Below, piece after piece: positions 1-6,481 of a DNA stretch of 6,481 bases (within the stretch, counting starts at the first letter, position 1; each line of letters opens with the position of its first letter). A model generated the notes under the pieces. The model made no database searches. It was not told the DNA's origin and was given only the letters and a program-made list of their open reading frames with translations. Source of the DNA: Pseudomonadota bacterium (lineage in GTDB: Bacteria > Pseudomonadota > Gammaproteobacteria > Burkholderiales > Thiobacillaceae); the NCBI GenBank assembly GCA_021791235.1, contig JAJYXA010000104.1:1-6481 (forward strand), read 5' to 3'. The translations under genes were made by a program, and so were the position numbers.

Positions 1-773
1 GCAAACACGCAGGCGCCCGAACCGGTCATACGCGCCTCGCCGAATTGCGCCAGCCATTCGAGATGACGGGCGACTTCGGGGTAGCGGTCGATGACCACGG
101 GCTGCAGGTCGTTACGCCCCACGAGGGGACTCCGACTTTCTACGGGCTGAAGCCCGTGTAAGGTCGTATGACCCATGCCTGCGGAAAAGGGCGCTATTTT
201 GAGGGCTGGCGTGTTGCGTGTCAATTCCGGCGCAGCAAAAATTGCGGCGGTCGGCACCTGCACCGGCGGCATCAGCACCACATACCAGGCCGGCGGCGCG
301 CTCACCGGGTGCAGGATTTCGCCCACGCCTTCGGCGAATGCCGTCTGGCCGAACACGAACACCGGCACGTCGGCGCCCAGTTGCAGGGCCAGCTGTTGCA
401 GGGTCTCGCGCGGCAGATTGACCTGCCACAGACGGTTCAAGGCCAGCAGCACGGTGGCGGCGTCGGAACTGCCACCGCCGAGGCCGCCGCCCATCGGCAG
501 GACCTTGTCGAGCCGGATGCCCACGCCGGCGCCACTCGGGGCATGCGCCTGCAGCAGGCGCGCCGCGCGCAGGGTCAGGTCGCGATCTTCCGGCACCCCC
601 GGCAGCTCGCCTTCGCGCACCACCCGGCCGTCATCGCGCAGTTCGAGATGCACGATGTCGGCCCGGTCGATCAGCCGGAACACGCTCTGCAGCAGGTGAT
701 AGCCGTCGGCGCGCCGGCCGACGACGTGCAGGAACAGGTTGAGCTTGGCGGGGGCGGGATAGGCGTGACTCAT
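1..773 (-). CDS. ispE: 4-diphosphocytidyl-2-C-methyl-D-erythritol kinase, 3' end outside the window
   Basis: IspE is the cytosolic GHMP kinase that phosphorylates CDP-methylerythritol at the 2-OH with ATP in the non-mevalonate (MEP) isoprenoid pathway. The frame starts at ATG 773 and is open to the left edge, giving 257 full residues. Visible motifs are [10 protein letters not shown] with the catalytic Lys10, RADGYH (21-26), the glycine-rich ATP loop [11 protein letters not shown] (93-103), LGADVPVF with the catalytic Asp135, AFAEGVGE, and the C-terminal [13 protein letters not shown] motif at the edge. Roughly 35-40 residues should lie outside. The start codon overlaps the lolB stop (ATGA), and a partial SD (AGG) lies five bases upstream. 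Unusual: between [10 protein letters not shown] and GRNDLQPVV lie about 18-20 extra residues (about 199-218) compared with E. coli IspE. They are encoded by a hairpin-rich stretch described separately. The reading frame and all catalytic motifs survive, so the enzyme is probably active. In pseudomonads and betaproteobacteria tRNA-Gln and prs usually follow; that is a prediction for the unseen flank. Confidence 0.96.
   Translation of the reverse strand, partial: MSHAYPAPAKLNLFLHVVGRRADGYHLLQSVFRLIDRADIVHLELRDDGRVVREGELPGVPEDRDLTLRAARLLQAHAPSGAGVGIRLDKVLPMGGGLGGGSSDAATVLLALNRLWQVNLPRETLQQLALQLGADVPVFVFGQTAFAEGVGEILHPVSAPPAWYVVLMPPVQVPTAAIFAAPELTRNTPALKIAPFSAGMGHTTLHGLQPVESRSPLVGRNDLQPVVIDRYPEVARHLEWLAQFGEARMTGSGACVF
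117..173. repeat. Three tandem small palindromes inside ispE, REP-like element
   Basis: Three stem-loops follow one another within 57 bases: CCCC-ACGA-GGGG (117-128), the 16-base perfect palindrome ACGGGCTGAAGCCCGT (142-157), and GGTC-GTAT-GACC (162-173). The central palindrome resembles the arms of REP-type elements scattered through many proteobacterial genomes. Here the stretch sits in the ispE reading frame and translates in frame to about residues 199-218, which have no counterpart in E. coli IspE. It uses codons rare elsewhere in the gene (TTA, GTA, AGT). The hairpins and the extra residues are seen directly. That this is a mobile or dispersed repeat is inference, because only one copy lies in the window. 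The exact ends and any target duplication cannot be set from one copy. Confidence 0.6.
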
Positions 774-1333
774 TCGACCTGCCAGCTGTCCGCCACCAGG
801 CGGATTTGCAGCCCCTCGCGGGTGACCACCAGCTTGCGCGGGCGCGCGGACCGGTCGTCTGCGTATTGCAGGTAATCGATCACCCAGCCATTCTGCCTCA
901 GTTGCGCAAGACGCCCGGCGGCGTCGTGCGTGGCTTCGAAAGCATGGTCCGGATCGGGACGCGCCTGCACCCACCATGTCAGACCCGTCACCGGCAGCAC
1001 GTATCCCAGCGCTTCGCGCGTCAGGGTGTCGGCATCGGGCGCTCGGCGCGTGGGCTGGTTCGGCACCTCGAGCGCAACGCCTTCGGCATCGCGCACGATG
1101 CGCGCCACGCCCTGCCCCAGTGGCGAGGTCATCAACACCTCGTCGCTTTCCACGCGATGCTGCCAATGGATCTGGCCGGACAGGCTCTGCTCGCCGCTCT
1201 GGACGCCGATGCGACCCTGCAGGGTCCAGCTGGACTGGCGGGGCAGTTCAACCGTGGCGGGAGGCGCGGGCGGAATCGCTGCGCAGCCGCCCAGAACCAG
1301 CGCCAGCAGCGCTGCCGCCATGCCGCGACGCAT
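770..1333 (-). CDS. lolB: Outer-membrane lipoprotein receptor LolB
   Basis: LolB is the lipoprotein that takes lipoproteins from the periplasmic carrier LolA and inserts them into the inner leaflet of the outer membrane. The 187-residue product begins [19 protein letters not shown], a signal peptide with a lipobox (LGGC, lipidated Cys17). The mature part follows the LolB pattern seen in E. coli: [20 protein letters not shown], then [10 protein letters not shown], then [13 protein letters not shown], then [21 protein letters not shown], then [13 protein letters not shown] near the C-terminus. Length is slightly below the 207 residues of E. coli LolB. ATG 1333 was chosen because it directly precedes the signal peptide and overlaps the TPR gene stop (TGATG). 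No Shine-Dalgarno sequence is visible, so translation probably depends on ribosomes finishing the upstream gene. Met5 is a possible alternative start but would shorten the charged n-region. The stop overlaps the ispE start by ATGA. Confidence 0.95.
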   Translation of the reverse strand: MRRGMAAALLALVLGGCAAIPPAPPATVELPRQSSWTLQGRIGVQSGEQSLSGQIHWQHRVESDEVLMTSPLGQGVARIVRDAEGVALEVPNQPTRRAPDADTLTREALGYVLPVTGLTWWVQARPDPDHAFEATHDAAGRLAQLRQNGWVIDYLQYADDRSARPRKLVVTREGLQIRLVADSWQVE

Positions 1334-3102
1334 CAGGGTTTGAACCGGCTCAGGGTTTCCAGCAGCACTTCGTTCTGCGGATGGGTCTGCAGGCTGGTCT
1401 GCCACAGCTTCCCGGCTTCGTCGCGCCGACCGCGCGCCCACAGCACCTCGCCCAGGTGCGCCGCGATTTCGGGATCGGGACGAACCTTGTAGGCCCGCTC
1501 CAGATATTCCTGCGCACGCGCCAGGTTGCCCGACCGGTATTGTGCCCAGCCCACGCTGTCGAGAATGAAAGGGTCGTCCGGCGCCAGCACCAGCGCCTTG
1601 TCCAGCAGGGTCATCGCTTCGGCCAGCCGGTCGGTGCGGTCGACCAGCGTGTAACCCAGCGCATTGTAGGCCTGCGCGTCGTCGGGCCGCAGCGCCATCA
1701 CGCGGCGCAGGTCGGTCTCCAGCACATCGAGCTTGCCCAGTTTCTCGGCCGCCATGGCGCGGTCATAGAGCAGTTCTGCCGAATCGGGATAGCGCTTGAG
1801 GCCTTCCGACAGCACCTCGAACGCCGTCCCGTGTTCCCTGCTCTCGCGCAGCAGTTCGGCCTGGGCCTGGATCAACCGCACGTTTTGCGCCTCGTTTTCG
1901 CCGCGCGTGGCCGCCAGCAGCGCGCGCGCTGCGTCCGGCTTGCCGGCCCGCGCCAGCAAAGCGGCCTGGCGGGCACGGGCCGGCACCAGATAATTGCCTG
2001 CCTTGACCTCGGCATAATGGGATGCCGCCACGTCCGGCTGGTTCATCTGCTCGGCCACCTGGCCCAGGTAGTACTGCACGATATCCGCTTCGCGCGGGTT
2101 GTACTCCAGGGTTCGCGTCAGAAAATCGCGCGCCGCCCCGAAATCCCCCATCTGAAACGACAGCAGGCCGGCGGCCAGGCTGATTTCGGCATTGCGGGGG
2201 AAATCGTCGGTCAGGCGGGTGAACTCTGCGCGCGCCTCGACAAACCGGTTGGCATTGACCAGCGCGCGCGCATAGGCCAGGCGCACTTCGCGGGCGCCGG
2301 GGTGGCGTGCCAGAAAATCGCGCATGAAGCCCATGGCATCGGCAGCCGACGTTTTGCCGAGCAACTGGGCCTGACGCAGCGCGGCGGACTCCCAGCCGGG
2401 ACGCAGTTCGTCCGCCTTTTGCAAGGCGGCGATTGCAGCGTCGAAACGCCCGGCACCGGCCGCAGCCTGGGCAACGGCAAAATGCGCTTCCGGCAAGGCA
2501 GGATAATCGGCAGCCAGGCGTTGGACCAATGCCAGCGCAGCCTGCGTATCGCGCAGCTTGCCCATCAGCGCCGACAGATGCAGAAAGCCGCTCGCCGTGT
2601 TTTCCTTCAGTTGGGCGCGCAGAATGGGCTCGGCCTCGTCGAGCCGGCCCTCGCTCAGCAGCAGCGCTGCCAGGGTCTGCTGCGCGCGTTCCGAATCCTG
2701 CTCGGTCGCCGCCCACAGGCGGGCGGCTTCCAGCGCGCCCGCCTGGTTACGCGCAAACATCGACACTTCGACGGCACGACGGGCAACCCGCGGGTCCTGC
2801 GTCTGCCGCGCCAGGTCGAGATAGGTCGACTGGGCCACGCCGATCGCGCCGCGCTGGCCGGCCACCTCGGCCACCAGAAACCTGAACAGGAGGTCGGGGG
2901 TGAGCGGCTGCCTGGGCAGCGCGGCCTCGGCCTTGGCAGCCGCCACCGCCTCAAGGTCGACGGCAGCCTCGACCGCCGCCTCGGCGGGCGGCTGCGCTTG
3001 CGGTTCCGCCACCACCGGCTGCGACGCCTTGACGCCGAACTGGCTGCACGCGGTCGCGAGCAGCAGCGCTGCGTACAGAGGAAGGATTTTCAGGTGAGCC
3101 AT
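1333..3102 (-). CDS. TPR-repeat lipoprotein, LbcA-like
   Basis: The product has 589 residues. It starts with MAHLKILPLYAALLLATACSQ, a short signal peptide with a probable lipobox ending at Cys19, so it is likely lipidated. Residues 20-75 form an Ala/Pro/Glu-rich linker. Helical repeats fill the rest, opening with LTPDLLFRFLVAEVAGQRG and YLDLARQTQDPRVARRAVE. Clear canonical TPRs stand near the C-terminus (about 476-510, 511-544 and 545-577). The length, lipobox and position upstream of lolB-ispE match Pseudomonas aeruginosa PA4667 (LbcA), the outer-membrane adaptor that activates the protease CtpA against peptidoglycan hydrolases. That equivalence is inferred from order and architecture; a generic TPR scaffold is the alternative. 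ATG 3102 was chosen because it gives a clean signal peptide and has AAGG seven bases upstream (3109-3112). The longer in-frame start at 3165 would put 21 uncharacteristic residues before it and would lie upstream of the likely promoter. First gene of the operon with lolB and ispE. Confidence 0.9.
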   Translation of the reverse strand: MAHLKILPLYAALLLATACSQFGVKASQPVVAEPQAQPPAEAAVEAAVDLEAVAAAKAEAALPRQPLTPDLLFRFLVAEVAGQRGAIGVAQSTYLDLARQTQDPRVARRAVEVSMFARNQAGALEAARLWAATEQDSERAQQTLAALLLSEGRLDEAEPILRAQLKENTASGFLHLSALMGKLRDTQAALALVQRLAADYPALPEAHFAVAQAAAGAGRFDAAIAALQKADELRPGWESAALRQAQLLGKTSAADAMGFMRDFLARHPGAREVRLAYARALVNANRFVEARAEFTRLTDDFPRNAEISLAAGLLSFQMGDFGAARDFLTRTLEYNPREADIVQYYLGQVAEQMNQPDVAASHYAEVKAGNYLVPARARQAALLARAGKPDAARALLAATRGENEAQNVRLIQAQAELLRESREHGTAFEVLSEGLKRYPDSAELLYDRAMAAEKLGKLDVLETDLRRVMALRPDDAQAYNALGYTLVDRTDRLAEAMTLLDKALVLAPDDPFILDSVGWAQYRSGNLARAQEYLERAYKVRPDPEIAAHLGEVLWARGRRDEAGKLWQTSLQTHPQNEVLLETLSRFKP

Positions 3103-3133
3103 GTTGTGCCTTATGGATGGAGTTGCTGCCGCG

Positions 3134-3161
3134 ATTCTAAGCGTTCGATGCGCGCCTGCAA
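3134..3161 (-). promoter_or_regulatory. Sigma70-like promoter of the TPR-lolB-ispE operon
   Basis: On the minus strand a -35-like TTGCAG (3161-3156) is followed after 16 bases by TAGAAT (3139-3134), five of six matches to the -10 consensus. Transcription would start near 3127, leaving a leader of about 25 bases that contains the AAGG ribosome site of the TPR gene. The -35 is weak, but position and -10 quality fit well. Confidence 0.55.
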
Positions 3162-3246
3162 GCAAGGTTCATTTGTGCCCGTGTTGCGTACGCTGCGCGC
3201 CGCTCACCCGCAGCAAGAAAAGTCGCTTCTTCGCAACCGGGGGGAC

Positions 3247-3275
3247 TTCAGGGCGTAAAGTACGTTATGTAGAAT
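3247..3275 (+). promoter_or_regulatory. Candidate promoter of mutM
   Basis: TAGAAT at 3270-3275 matches five of six -10 positions. The -35 candidate 17 bases upstream (TTCAGG, 3247-3252) is poor. Transcription starting near 3282 would give a leader of about 94 bases before mutM. The bases TAGAATCGC here are identical to the -10 region of the divergent promoter on the other strand, which supports both calls. The stretch 3162-3246 between the promoters shows no other signal I can support. Confidence 0.4.
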
Positions 3276-3375
3276 CGCAGTGTATCGTCCGGTTCCCCCT
3301 TGCGGGGACATCCATACTCCAGGGTCGGACCTCTCGTCGATACCCCATTTATCGCAACGCAACCCGCCCCGCGCC

Positions 3376-4188
3376 ATGCCCGAATTACCCGAAGTCGAAA
3401 CCACCCGTCTGGGACTGTTGCCGCGCCTGCGGGGCCGCACGCTCAGGCGCGTCGTGGTGCGCAATCCGCGCCTGCGCTGGCCGGTGCCGGACGATCTGGA
3501 GTCGCATCTGGCTGGACTGACGCTCGGTTCGCTCGGCCGGCGCGGCAAATACCTGCTGTTCGACTTCGGTTCCGCCACGCAGATCGTGCACCTCGGCATG
3601 TCGGGCAGCCTGCGCTTTGCCGGGCCCGACGAGCCCGCCGCGCTGCACGACCACATCGACTGGCTATTCGACGACGGCACCACGCTGCGGCTGCGCGATC
3701 CGCGCCGCTTCGGCGCCGTGCTGTGGACCGACGACGCGACGCAGCACCCGCTGCTGGCGCATCTGGGCCCCGAACCGTTGACCCCGGCGTTCGACGCGGC
3801 CACCCTGCACGCGCAGTGCCGGCGCCGCAACGCCGCCATCAAGCAGGTCATCATGGACGCGCAGGTGGTGGTCGGCGTCGGCAACATCTACGCCTCCGAA
3901 TCGCTGTTCCACGCCGGCATCCGCCCCGCCACTGCCGCGCGCCGCCTCAGCCACCCGGCCTGCGCGCGGCTGGCGGCGGCGATCAAGCAGGTGCTGACGG
4001 CGGCCATCGCCGCGGGCGGCAGCTCGCTGCGCGATTACGTCGCGAGCGATGGCGAACTGGGCTATTTTCAACTGCAGACGCGAGTGTATGATCGCGAGGG
4101 CCTGCCGTGCAAAACCTGCGGCGCGCCGATCCGCCGCATCGTGCAGGGCCGGCGCGCGAGTTTCTACTGCCCCGGCTGCCAGCGCTGA
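3376..4188 (+). CDS. mutM: Formamidopyrimidine-DNA glycosylase (Fpg/MutM)
   Basis: MutM is a bifunctional base-excision repair enzyme that removes 8-oxoguanine and formamidopyrimidines and then cuts the abasic site by beta,delta-elimination. The 270-residue product has the full family signature: MPELPEVET with the Pro2 nucleophile and Glu3, Lys58 in GRRGKYL, the void-filling residues Met75, Arg110 and Phe112 (DPRRFG), the helix-two-turn-helix [16 protein letters not shown] with Asn170, and a C-terminal zinc finger with Cys245, Cys248, Cys265 and Cys268 and the phosphate-binding Arg260. Length equals E. coli MutM (269) within one residue. The start is fixed because Pro2 must become the N-terminus; the frame stays open upstream to 3280, but those residues cannot belong to an active enzyme. 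No clear Shine-Dalgarno sequence precedes the ATG, which suggests modest expression. It is divergent from the lipoprotein operon and followed by a dynamin-like GTPase in the same direction. Confidence 0.98.
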   Translation: MPELPEVETTRLGLLPRLRGRTLRRVVVRNPRLRWPVPDDLESHLAGLTLGSLGRRGKYLLFDFGSATQIVHLGMSGSLRFAGPDEPAALHDHIDWLFDDGTTLRLRDPRRFGAVLWTDDATQHPLLAHLGPEPLTPAFDAATLHAQCRRRNAAIKQVIMDAQVVVGVGNIYASESLFHAGIRPATAARRLSHPACARLAAAIKQVLTAAIAAGGSSLRDYVASDGELGYFQLQTRVYDREGLPCKTCGAPIRRIVQGRRASFYCPGCQR

Positions 4189-4212
4189 CGCGGGCTGCGC
4201 CGAATCAAGTTT

Positions 4213-4236
4213 GTCATTAACATGTCGTTAAATGAC
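4213..4236. promoter_or_regulatory. AT-rich 24-bp inverted repeat between mutM and the GTPase gene
   Basis: The arms GTCATTAAC (4213-4221) and GTTAAATGAC (4227-4236) pair across a five-base loop with one unpaired A. The core TTAAC-N5-GTTAA (4217-4231) is a perfect dyad. It is markedly AT-rich beside GC-rich coding DNA. No T-run follows on either strand, so it is not a standard intrinsic terminator. A TTGTCA hexamer (4211-4216, five of six matches to -35) overlaps the left arm, but no good -10 lies at the right distance. An operator for the GTPase gene is the likeliest reading; a weak mRNA hairpin is the alternative. Confidence 0.4.
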
Positions 4237-4247
4237 TGTGCCTTAAC

Positions 4248-4253
4248 GGGTGG
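4248..4253 (+). promoter_or_regulatory. Ribosome binding site that selects ATG 4262
   Basis: GGGTGG ends eight bases before ATG 4262 and is an acceptable Shine-Dalgarno variant. The earlier in-frame GTG at 4250 lies inside this motif and has no ribosome site of its own, so the ATG is preferred. Confidence 0.5.
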
Positions 4254-4261
4254 CCCGCCGC

Positions 4262-6226
4262 ATGAAACCCACGACCCTGGTTGACGAATTCGAGCACTAC
4301 AGCGCCTGGCGCGATGCCGTGTACGTGCGCGTCGAGGCCCTGCGCGACTGGCTCAACGCGCAGGAACTGGGCGATGCCGAATCCGAGATGCGGCTGAACC
4401 AGTTGCTGGGCCGGTTGCAGGAAGACACGCTGAACGTGGCCTTCGTCGCCGAGTTCTCGCGCGGCAAGTCCGAACTCATCAACGCGATTTTCTTTTCGGA
4501 CTACCGCCAGCGCGTGCTGCCGTCCTCCGCCGGGCGCACCACCATGTGTCCCACCGAGCTGTATTACACCCCCACCCGGCGCCCCTCGCTGCGCCTGCTG
4601 CCGATCGACACCAAGACCCGCGAGGGCAGCATTACCGATTTCAAGCGCGATCCCGGCGCCTGGACCGAATTCCCGCTCAATCTCGATTCCGCCGCCGAGA
4701 TGAGCGCAACCCTGATGCGACTGGCCGACACCGTGACGGTCGACGCCGCGACCGCCGAAGCCTACGGCCTGATCAATCCCAATGACGAGGAAACCGCGCG
4801 CAGCCTGGCACGCGACGGCGGCATCGCGATTCCGCGCTGGCGCCACGCACTGATCAACTTTCCGCACCCGCTGCTGAAACAGGGCCTGGTCATTCTCGAC
4901 ACCCCGGGCCTGAACGCCATCGGCACCGAGCCCGAACTGACGCTCAACATGCTGCCCAGCGCCCATGCGGTGCTGTTCCTGCTGGCCGCCGACACCGGCG
5001 TCACCAAGTCAGACATCGAAATCTGGCGCCAGTACATCGCGCCGGTGCAGGGTGCCAGCCGGGCGCGGCTGGTGGTGCTGAACAAGATCGACGGCCTGTG
5101 GGACGAACTCAGGACGCAGGCGGAAATCGACGCCGAAATCGCCGGACAGGTCGCCGGCAGCGCCGCATTGCTCGACCTGCCCGCCGGCCAGGTCTACCCG
5201 GTATCGGCGCAGAAGGCGCTGGTCGCCAAGGTGCGCAGCGATCCCATCCTGCTGGCGAAGAGCCGCCTGCCCGAGCTGGAGGCCGCGCTGACGCAGGAAC
5301 TGATTCCCTGCAAACAGGCGCTGGTCGGCGAGTCGACCCAGGCCAGCGTGGAGGACGTGGTGATCAAAACCACCGAACTGCTGGAAACCCGGCTCGCCAC
5401 GATCCAGGATCAGGTCGACGAGCTGCAGGGGTTGCGCGGCAAGAACCGCGACGTCATCCAGCACATGATGGTCAAGGCCAACGAGGACAAGCAGCAGTTC
5501 GAACGCGGCCTGGAGCAGTTCAATGCGCTGCGCAACGTGTTCGCCTCGCAGGTCGACACGCTGCGCCGCCATCTCGGCATGCAGGCGCTGCGCGACGAAG
5601 TGCGGCATACGCGGCAGACCATGGAGAAAAGCCATTTCAGCGCGGGCCTGCGCGAGGCGATGGGGCGGTTCTTCCGCCGGGTGGACGGCAACCTCAGGGC
5701 CTCGGCGGAATCCATCCAGGAAATCCGCGCCATGATGACCGCGATGTACCAGAAATTCAGCGACGAGCACGGGCTGGCCGCGGTCAACCCGCCGGACCAC
5801 AGCCTGCGCAAATACCGCAAGGAAATGGCGCGGCTGGAGCGCATTTTCGACGAGCGCTTCAACACGGTGTTCAAGATGCTGACCCTGGGCCAGCACCAGC
5901 TGACCGCGCGTTTTTTCGAAACGCTGGCCAGCAAGGTGGTGCAGGTGTTCGAGCTGGCCAACAGCGAAACCGAGGCCTGGCTGAAGGCGCTGATCGCGCC
6001 GATGGAAACCCAGGTGCGGGAGCACAAGACCCAGCTCAGGCGCCGGCTCGAAAGCGTCAGCCGCATCCATGCCGCGACCGAAACACTGGACGAGCGGATC
6101 GCCGAGCTTGAAACCGCGCTGGGAACGGTGAGCGATCAGCTGGACCAGCTGGCGCGCATCAATGCGCGCATCGCCGACGCCCTGTCCGACAATCGGGACG
6201 GGGCGCGACTGGTCAAAACCGCCTGA
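4262..6226 (+). CDS. Dynamin-like large GTPase
   Basis: The product has 654 residues and all five G-box regions of the dynamin superfamily: G1 AEFSRGKSELINAIF (Ala63 to Ser70, Lys69), G2 threonines in GRTTMCPTEL (93-94), G3 LDTPG (213-216), G4 NKID (274-277) and G5 PVSAQK (315-316). The first G1 glycine is alanine. G1 and G3 are about 150 residues apart, some 50 more than in eukaryotic dynamin, because of an extra block around 125-195. Helical, coiled-coil-prone segments follow (about 361-420, the stalk, and 575-640). I see no hydrophobic stretch long enough for a membrane anchor or paddle, so it is probably soluble or peripheral. Family members act in membrane remodelling, phage or stress tolerance, or, for E. 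coli CrfC, replication-fork colocalisation; none of these roles is shown here. It stands alone, without the usual second dynamin partner. It lies 73 bases after mutM, behind an inverted repeat, and converges on the ferredoxin gene with a one-base gap. Confidence 0.9.
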   Translation: MKPTTLVDEFEHYSAWRDAVYVRVEALRDWLNAQELGDAESEMRLNQLLGRLQEDTLNVAFVAEFSRGKSELINAIFFSDYRQRVLPSSAGRTTMCPTELYYTPTRRPSLRLLPIDTKTREGSITDFKRDPGAWTEFPLNLDSAAEMSATLMRLADTVTVDAATAEAYGLINPNDEETARSLARDGGIAIPRWRHALINFPHPLLKQGLVILDTPGLNAIGTEPELTLNMLPSAHAVLFLLAADTGVTKSDIEIWRQYIAPVQGASRARLVVLNKIDGLWDELRTQAEIDAEIAGQVAGSAALLDLPAGQVYPVSAQKALVAKVRSDPILLAKSRLPELEAALTQELIPCKQALVGESTQASVEDVVIKTTELLETRLATIQDQVDELQGLRGKNRDVIQHMMVKANEDKQQFERGLEQFNALRNVFASQVDTLRRHLGMQALRDEVRHTRQTMEKSHFSAGLREAMGRFFRRVDGNLRASAESIQEIRAMMTAMYQKFSDEHGLAAVNPPDHSLRKYRKEMARLERIFDERFNTVFKMLTLGQHQLTARFFETLASKVVQVFELANSETEAWLKALIAPMETQVREHKTQLRRRLESVSRIHAATETLDERIAELETALGTVSDQLDQLARINARIADALSDNRDGARLVKTA

Positions 6227-6227
6227 A

Positions 6228-6479
<252 letters not shown>

Positions 6480-6481
6480 GG

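Noticed and set aside
1334..1441. Longer LolB start at 1441
   Set aside because: It would add 36 Arg/Ala-rich residues before the signal peptide and overlap the TPR gene by over 100 bases.
976..3258. A 760-codon open frame on the plus strand across lolB and the TPR gene
   Set aside because: It is antisense to two recognised lipoprotein genes, its product is low-complexity Arg/Gln/Gly-rich with no known motif, and long antisense frames are expected in GC-rich coding DNA.
3294..3308. Small hairpin (TCCCC / GGGGA) in the presumed mutM leader
   Set aside because: Five pairs only, with mismatched flanks, no U-tract and no alternative fold that I can see; not enough for an attenuator or riboswitch.
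3280..3375. N-terminal extension of MutM from GTG 3280
   Set aside because: The frame is open, but Fpg needs Pro2 as its N-terminal nucleophile, so MPELPEVE at 3376 is the true start.
4250..4261. GTG 4250 as start of the GTPase
   Set aside because: It has no ribosome site and lies inside the GGGTGG motif that serves ATG 4262; only four residues differ, so the choice has little effect.
5009..6070. A 353-codon open frame on the minus strand inside the GTPase gene
   Set aside because: The product shows no domain and is His/Gln/Leu-biased, as the reverse complement of a GC-rich gene typically is; the plus strand has clear G-box motifs.

Overview
The window is GC-rich, tightly packed chromosomal DNA that reads like a betaproteobacterium. 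The assignment rests on gene order and protein style: a TPR lipoprotein, lolB and ispE in one operon, and a YfhL/Alvin-type ferredoxin. Pseudomonads share the operon order, so the class is likely but not proven. All six protein-coding genes look like core-genome genes; I see no insertion sequence, phage gene, CRISPR array, tRNA or rRNA.

Left part (1-3102, minus strand): a leftward operon of a TPR outer-membrane-type lipoprotein (LbcA-like), lolB and ispE. Stop and start codons overlap at both junctions (TGATG and ATGA), so the genes are probably translationally coupled. The TPR protein and LolB are both predicted lipoproteins. IspE supplies isoprenoid precursors and runs off the left edge. 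Its open frame contains about 57-60 bases that fold into three consecutive small hairpins and encode about 18-20 residues that IspE normally lacks. This looks like a palindromic repeat element carried in frame inside a gene.

Middle (3103-3375): a 273-base divergent promoter region. A good sigma70-like promoter drives the leftward operon and a weaker candidate faces mutM. Their -10 regions share the same nine bases.

Right part (3376-6481): mutM (formamidopyrimidine-DNA glycosylase), then a 73-base spacer with a 24-bp AT-rich inverted repeat, then a large dynamin-like GTPase of unknown role. A convergent ferredoxin gene ends one base beyond the GTPase stop. This ferredoxin lacks two of the four ligands of its first [4Fe-4S] cluster (Cys to Phe and Cys to Tyr), and ATA stands where homologues start with ATG. 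It is either a genuinely altered or decaying ferredoxin, or the result of sequence error near a contig end.

The best leads are the palindromic insert in ispE, the cysteine-poor ferredoxin, and the orphan dynamin-like GTPase with its dyad-containing upstream region.
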